10,895 bases of DNA from Bacteroidia bacterium (GTDB lineage: Bacteria; Bacteroidota; Bacteroidia; AKYH767-A; OLB10). The DNA is taken from NCBI GenBank assembly GCA_025450095.1, contig JANWID010000115.1, forward strand, positions 1 to 10,895. The letters run 5' to 3'. The notes beneath the pieces are model-generated. The model worked only from the letters and a program-made list of their open reading frames with translations. It was not told the DNA's origin and did no database searches. Numbering within the stretch: the first letter of the stretch is position 1; every line of letters begins with the position of its first letter. The position numbers were made by a program, and so were the translations under genes. Of this stretch, positions 7,765 through 10,895 are shown in pieces.

Positions 7765-7767
7765 TCA
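7765..7767 (-). other. ileS: In-frame TGA interrupting ileS at a conserved glycine position
   Basis: Codon 676 of ileS reads TGA directly after KMSKRL (670-675). The frame continues unbroken as NAADPFETLKKYG. In related enzymes the sequence is KMSKRLGN, so a single change from GGA (plus-strand C to A at 7767) explains it. There is no insertion or deletion. It is either a sequencing or assembly error, or a true nonsense mutation. Confidence 0.9.
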
Positions 7768-9792
7768 CAGTCGCTTCGACATCTTGTTGCCGTTTTTATC
7801 AAGCACCAGCACGTTTGAAACTACATTTTTAAAAGCCACTGAATCAAAAAGCATCACGGCAATTGCATGCAGCGTAAAAAACCATCCACGTGTTTGATCC
7901 ACACCTTCGGCAATAAAATCAGCAGGATAAGATTTTTCAAATTCGTCTAAATTCTCAAACGGGTAATGCCACTGAGCATAGGGCATAGCACCACTGTCGA
8001 ACCAAACATCGATGAGATCCGTTTCCCGATAAAGTTTTTTACCCGAATCCGAAACAAGAACAATGCTGTCAACATACGGGCGATGCAGGTCAAACGACGC
8101 TGATTCTGTTGTAAAACTATTTTCAATTCCTGCAGCTTTCGCTTTCGCGAGATGAGTGTGTAGTTCTTCAACCGAACCGATACAAACCTGTTCGGATTTA
8201 TCTTCCGATGTCCACACCGGTAGAGGAATCCCCCAAAAACGGGAACGGCTCAGATTCCAGTCAACAAGATTCTCCAGCCAGTTGCCGAAACGGCCTGTGC
8301 CGGTAGATTCAGGCTTCCAGTTTATAGTTTTATTAAGAGCAATCAACCGGTCCTTGCAAGCTGTAGTTCGGATGAACCACGAATCCAGAGGATAATACAA
8401 TATCGGCTTGTCAGTCCGCCAGCAATGAGGATACGAGTGTTCGTATTTCTCAACACGAAACGCCTTATTCTCTGTCTTTAGTTTGATAGCGATGCGCTCA
8501 TCAACCGAAAGGTATTTATCACGTCCCTGCTTTTTTCGTTCCGCTTCTTTCTCTGCTTCTGTCAGGTATTCTTCTTTTACATATTCACCTGCAAAATCAG
8601 TTACTTCTTTAACAAAACGACCTTGCTTATTTACAAGCGGAACCTTGCTTCCTTCTGCATCAGTTACCAGTATTGATGAAATTCCATTCGCAGTCGCGAC
8701 ACGAAAATCGTCAGCACCAAATACAGATGCGGTATGCACAATACCGGTACCATCTTCCGTCGTAACAAAATCTCCAGCGATCACAGTCAATGCCTTTCCT
8801 TCCGGTTTCACATAAGGCATCAGCTGCTCGTAATTTATTCCCAACAATTGATTTCCCTTCACCGCATCCAACACAATGAATGGAACAATTTTATCACCTG
8901 TTTTATAATCTTCGAACGAAACATCTTTCCCTTTTTCAGAAAAATATTTAGGGATAAGATCGGTTGCAAGAATTACTGTAACCGGAATACCAGTGTACTG
9001 ATTCGTTGTGCGCACCAGTGAATACGAAATATTTTCACCAACAGCCAGGGCGCAGTTTGCAGGAAGTGTCCATGGTGTAGTGGTCCATGCAAGAAAATAA
9101 ATATCCGTACCGGTATTTTTAAAAAGGAATTCCGATTGTGGTTCTCTCTTAATTTTAAACTGTGCTACAACAGAAGTATCTTTCACATTCCGGTACGTAC
9201 CTGGCTGATTCAACTCGTGCGAACTCAAACCGGTACCTGCAGCTGGAGAATACGGCTGTATGGTATAACCTTTATATAATAGGTTTTTTTCGTAAAGTTT
9301 TTTCAGCAGGTTCCATACACTTTCGATATAATTATTTTCAAAAGTGATATACGGATGTTCCAGGTCAACCCAATATCCCATCTTGCGGGTAAGGTCATCC
9401 CAGACTTCCTTATACTTCATCACTTCCCTACGACATGCCTTATTATAATCTTCTATCGAAATAGTTTTTCCGATATCTTCCTTGGTGATTCCAAGCGTTT
9501 TTTCAACACTTAGTTCAATCGGTAATCCATGAGTATCCCATCCGCCTTTGCGTTTTACCTGGAAACCTTTGAGAGTTTTATAACGGCAGAAAATATCCTT
9601 AATCGCACGTGACATCACGTGGTGGATTCCGGGTAAACCGTTAGCTGATGGTGGACCCTCATAAAATGTAAAGGGTGCACTACCGGCACGTGAAGAAATG
9701 CTCTTTGCGAATACATCTTCACGGTTCCAAAAGTCGAGGACCTCCCGGTTAATCTCAGGCAGATCAAGCTTCTTATACTCGGGGTATTTCAT
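7765..9792 (-). CDS. ileS: Isoleucyl-tRNA synthetase, N-terminal catalytic and editing part
   Basis: These 675 residues attach isoleucine to tRNA-Ile in the cytoplasm. The Rossmann catalytic domain shows the HIGH-type motif as PSANGLPGIHH (48-58) and the KMSKR loop at 670-674. The inserted editing (CP1) domain that removes misacylated valine is marked by AWTTTPWTLPAN (235-246) and DGTGIVH (347-353). SRSRFWGIPLPVW (515-527), DVWFDSG (595-601) and EGVDQTRGWF (629-638) complete the class Ia core. GIHH and KMSKR place it in the eukaryote-like IleRS type common in Bacteroidota, a type linked to low mupirocin sensitivity in some bacteria. The ATG at 9792 gives the expected N-terminus (KYPEYKKLDLPEI). 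The frame stops at TGA one codon after the KMSKR loop, so this product would lack the anticodon-binding domain. It is the first part of one interrupted gene covering 9792-6403. Confidence 0.92.
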   Translation of the reverse strand: MKYPEYKKLDLPEINREVLDFWNREDVFAKSISSRAGSAPFTFYEGPPSANGLPGIHHVMSRAIKDIFCRYKTLKGFQVKRKGGWDTHGLPIELSVEKTLGITKEDIGKTISIEDYNKACRREVMKYKEVWDDLTRKMGYWVDLEHPYITFENNYIESVWNLLKKLYEKNLLYKGYTIQPYSPAAGTGLSSHELNQPGTYRNVKDTSVVAQFKIKREPQSEFLFKNTGTDIYFLAWTTTPWTLPANCALAVGENISYSLVRTTNQYTGIPVTVILATDLIPKYFSEKGKDVSFEDYKTGDKIVPFIVLDAVKGNQLLGINYEQLMPYVKPEGKALTVIAGDFVTTEDGTGIVHTASVFGADDFRVATANGISSILVTDAEGSKVPLVNKQGRFVKEVTDFAGEYVKEEYLTEAEKEAERKKQGRDKYLSVDERIAIKLKTENKAFRVEKYEHSYPHCWRTDKPILYYPLDSWFIRTTACKDRLIALNKTINWKPESTGTGRFGNWLENLVDWNLSRSRFWGIPLPVWTSEDKSEQVCIGSVEELHTHLAKAKAAGIENSFTTESASFDLHRPYVDSIVLVSDSGKKLYRETDLIDVWFDSGAMPYAQWHYPFENLDEFEKSYPADFIAEGVDQTRGWFFTLHAIAVMLFDSVAFKNVVSNVLVLDKNGNKMSKRL

Positions 9793-9808
9793 TTTTAAAA
9801 AGAATGTG

Positions 9809-9816
9809 CGAAGATA
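9809..9816 (-). promoter_or_regulatory. Possible -7 promoter box of ileS
   Basis: TATCTTCG on the minus strand matches TAnnTTTG with one mismatch and would place the transcript start near 9803, about 11 bases before the ileS ATG. No matching -33 element is visible; the upstream sequence is a T-rich run. It could drive the ileS, DksA-like and lspA operon separately from the SET gene. Confidence 0.35.
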
Positions 9817-9819
9817 GCG

Positions 9820-9875
9820 AAAAAAAGGTTACGATCGGCTTCCCTGCTGTGTTCCAAGCTGATCCGAAAGGAAGC
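9820..9875 (-). terminator. Possible weak terminator after the SET-domain gene
   Basis: On the minus strand GCTTCC (9875-9870) can pair with GGAAGC (9843-9838), starting at the SET stop codon, and a run of seven T (9826-9820) follows. The loop is 26 bases and the T run begins 11 bases after the stem, so this is a poor fit to an intrinsic terminator. Confidence 0.2.
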
Positions 9876-10231
9876 TATGATAACCAATAAAATGCACCCT
9901 GGTACAAACGCGGTAAATGGTAAATACCAAAATCCGGATTCCGAAGTAATTCCGACAAAACATCCCCCGGTACAGCATCATTCTCAATATAATATTCCTG
10001 GAACAATACCGGGAGCATTTCAAAACCTATGATTTGTTTCCGACAACCATTGCATCCGCATTGGCATTGAAAAACTTCGCAACTTCCGGTGAAAAGTGTT
10101 GAATAATCAAGAGTAAGCCTTTCGCCGGTATGCAAAGGCCGAAGCAGGATCAATTCATTATGATGATTTATTCCGCACGATGGAAAACAGGAGTGCGGAA
10201 GCATTGCTTGTTGTAAAATAAAACCATCCAT
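9875..10231 (-). CDS. Short SET-domain protein (C-terminal SET half plus post-SET zinc motif)
   Basis: This 118-residue protein matches the C-terminal half of SET lysine methyltransferases. PHSCFPSC (12-19) sits where the family has NHSCxPNC. ELILLRPLHTGERLTLDY (26-43) contains the catalytic-type tyrosine Y43 after the GEELxxDY pattern. CQCGCNGC (56-63) followed by RKQIIGF is a post-SET zinc motif (CxCx4C, with C15 as a possible fourth ligand). The N-terminal SET strand pair with the GxG motif that binds S-adenosylmethionine is absent: an in-frame TAA lies three codons upstream of the ATG at 10231, and the upstream DNA is an A/T-rich spacer. The two asparagines of NHSCxPN, one of which helps bind the cofactor, are proline and serine here. 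Activity is therefore doubtful; it could be a remnant or a repurposed zinc protein. It lies 82 bases upstream of ileS on the same strand and ends in TAG. Confidence 0.7.
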   Translation of the reverse strand: MDGFILQQAMLPHSCFPSCGINHHNELILLRPLHTGERLTLDYSTLFTGSCEVFQCQCGCNGCRKQIIGFEMLPVLFQEYYIENDAVPGDVLSELLRNPDFGIYHLPRLYQGAFYWLS

Positions 10232-10255
10232 AAAAAATTAATTTCCAAAAACAAC

Positions 10256-10303
10256 GATTAACAAAATTATCAAAATGTAAATATAATCATCTTTTTGTCA
10301 ATC
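10256..10303. promoter_or_regulatory. Divergent regulatory region with imperfect inverted repeat
   Basis: The 96-base spacer between the SET and XRE genes is strongly A/T-rich. GATTAACAAAA (10256-10266) and TTTTGTCAATC (10293-10303) form an inverted repeat matching at 10 of 11 positions with 26 bases between the arms. A direct repeat CAAAAT-tat-CAAAAT lies inside it (10262-10276). It could be an operator for the adjacent XRE protein, but no operator sequence is known for it. Confidence 0.3.
10262..10269 (-). promoter_or_regulatory. -7 promoter box candidate for the SET-domain gene
   Basis: TAATTTTG on the minus strand fits the -7 consensus TAnnTTTG exactly and would start transcription near 10256, about 25 bases before the ATG at 10231. 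No TTTG lies at the expected -33 position. It overlaps one arm of the inverted repeat, so binding there could block it. Confidence 0.35.
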
Positions 10304-10327
10304 CAATTAAAAGGACTTTCGCATGCT

Positions 10328-10681
10328 ATGCACATTGGCGAAAAAATCCGGCTGGCCAGGGTCAGCCGGCACATGACCCAGCAACAACTGGCTGAAAAGA
10401 TTCACAAGGAACGGCCTTTGATCTCGCATATTGAAAGGACTGGTAAAATTCACCACGATACTTTCACTGCGATTTGTAAGGCGCTGAAAATCACTGCGGA
10501 CGATCTGGAGAGTGGTTTTGGTGACCCGGCTGCGGGTTATGGACAGGCGGCTGGCCGCGAAATACAAGCGTTAAAATCGGAAGTGGAACACTTGAAAAGT
10601 GAAATCCGGCTTAAAGATGAACTGGTCCAGGTATTAAAGGCCCATATTAAAGCCATAAGCAGTAAAAGACGGTCTAAATAA
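10328..10681 (+). CDS. XRE-family helix-turn-helix regulator with C-terminal coiled coil
   Basis: This 117-residue protein has an N-terminal HTH_3/Cro-C1 DNA-binding domain (about 2-60): GEKIRLAR, then MTQQQLAEKIHKERPLISHI (16-35) covering the turn and recognition helix, then a fourth helix (TFTAICKALKI) and DDLES. A glycine-rich linker (63-76) leads to a charged coiled coil (about 77-110) with regular I/L/V spacing (IQALKSEVEHLKSEI), probably for dimer formation. No ligand-binding or peptidase domain is present, so it is a small DNA-binding regulator; the target is unknown. ATG at 10328 is chosen because it starts MHIGEKIR, as in many relatives, with AAAGGA at 10309-10314 upstream; the TTG at 10295 would add 11 unlikely residues. 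It is divergent from the SET gene and may control it or itself. Confidence 0.85.
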   Translation: MHIGEKIRLARVSRHMTQQQLAEKIHKERPLISHIERTGKIHHDTFTAICKALKITADDLESGFGDPAAGYGQAAGREIQALKSEVEHLKSEIRLKDELVQVLKAHIKAISSKRRSK

Positions 10682-10712
10682 CTTGAAATACAGCTTATTA
10701 ATTATTTTTTAT

Positions 10713-10736
10713 AATCGAAGATCCCGATCGGTTTTT
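10713..10736 (+). terminator. Possible weak terminator after the XRE gene
   Basis: AATCGA (10713-10718) can pair with TCGGTT (10728-10733), including one G-T pair, around a 9-base loop, and the T run continues to 10736. The stem is short and the assignment is uncertain. Confidence 0.25.
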
Positions 10737-10782
10737 ATGTCAACAGGTTGTAAAAAAGCAAAAATTAAGAAAAAGACAACAA

Positions 10783-10811
10783 TTGCCTAGATTGATTTTT
10801 AGTTACATTTG
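10783..10811 (+). promoter_or_regulatory. Bacteroidota-type promoter of the last, partial gene
   Basis: TACATTTG (10804-10811) fits the -7 consensus TAnnTTTG exactly. A TTG (10783-10785) lies 18 bases upstream, in the right place for the -33 element. Transcription would start near 10817, leaving a leader of about 10-16 bases before the start codon. This is the best two-part promoter in the window. Confidence 0.5.
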
Positions 10812-10826
10812 CAATCCTTTAAAGCA

Positions 10827-10895
10827 ATGTTAATGAATCATCCATACTTTACAGAAGCCGCGATTAACAAGCATCAGTTTTCAAGTACCGGATGC
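10827..10895 (+). CDS. Start of an unidentified protein, cut by the window edge
   Basis: An open frame begins at ATG 10827, or at ATG 10833 in the same frame, and runs to the right edge for 23 codons. The visible residues are MLMNHPYFTEAAINKH, then QFSSTGC. I do not recognise the protein, and there is no hydrophobic signal sequence in the visible part. The main support is the promoter match just upstream and its distance from the start codon; the frame itself is too short to be significant. Confidence 0.45.
   Translation, partial: MLMNHPYFTEAAINKHQFSSTGC

Noticed and set aside
7765..7767. Use of TGA as a sense codon (glycine) across this genome
   Set aside because: lspA and ileS end in TGA. 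Reading through the ileS terminal TGA would add about 40 codons overlapping the DksA-like gene out of frame, and no other conserved frame in the window contains an internal TGA.
10282..10287. TATAAT as a sigma-70 -10 box for the XRE gene
   Set aside because: The rest of the window suggests the Bacteroidota sigma factor, which uses TAnnTTTG; no TTGACA lies at the right distance and A/T-rich DNA gives this hexamer by chance.
1..10895. CRISPR arrays, insertion sequences, prophage genes, tRNA or rRNA genes
   Set aside because: No regularly spaced repeats, transposase or phage-like frames, terminal repeats or recognisable tRNA/rRNA sequences were seen on either strand.

Overview
This window looks like chromosomal DNA of a member of the Bacteroidota, probably an environmental lineage near Chitinophagales or Sphingobacteriales. 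I infer this from gene content and signals, not from a database search. The supporting features are a secreted multidomain PKD/Ig-type surface protein, the gene order ileS - DksA-like - lspA, the eukaryote-like (KMSKR) type of isoleucyl-tRNA synthetase, and Bacteroidota-type -7 promoter boxes (TAnnTTTG) close to start codons.

Layout. Positions 1-1484 (minus) hold the N-terminal 494 residues of a large secreted adhesin-like protein that runs off the left edge. A 211 bp divergent spacer follows. Next is a tight plus-strand cluster of three genes: a dCMP/ComE-type deaminase (1696-2166), a CtpA/S41 periplasmic protease (2183-3814) and a polytopic GT-C-like membrane protein (3814-5208) whose ATG overlaps the protease stop by one base. 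A 48 bp convergent gap separates these from the minus-strand cluster ileS (9792-6403), a DksA-like regulator (6413-6018) and lspA (5895-5257). Upstream of ileS on the same strand is a very short SET-domain protein (10231-9875). It is divergent from an XRE-type helix-turn-helix protein with a coiled-coil tail (10328-10681). The window ends just after the start of an unidentified gene (10827 onward) behind a good promoter match.

The minus-strand cluster joins translation (IleRS), rRNA-type transcriptional control (DksA fold) and lipoprotein maturation (LspA). The plus-strand cluster joins nucleotide metabolism with envelope proteolysis and possibly envelope glycosylation.

The most striking observation is a single in-frame TGA in ileS directly after the KMSKRL catalytic loop, where the family has glycine (GGA to TGA would be one base). 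All other reading frames here are intact and two genes use TGA as a normal stop, so a sequencing error or nonsense mutation is far more likely than recoding. Other oddities are a DksA-like protein keeping one of four zinc cysteines, a SET protein lacking its N-terminal half and its motif asparagines, and a deaminase whose best promoter box sits directly against its GTG codon. I see no CRISPR array, insertion sequence, prophage, tRNA or rRNA, and no convincing evidence of a new defence or mobile system.
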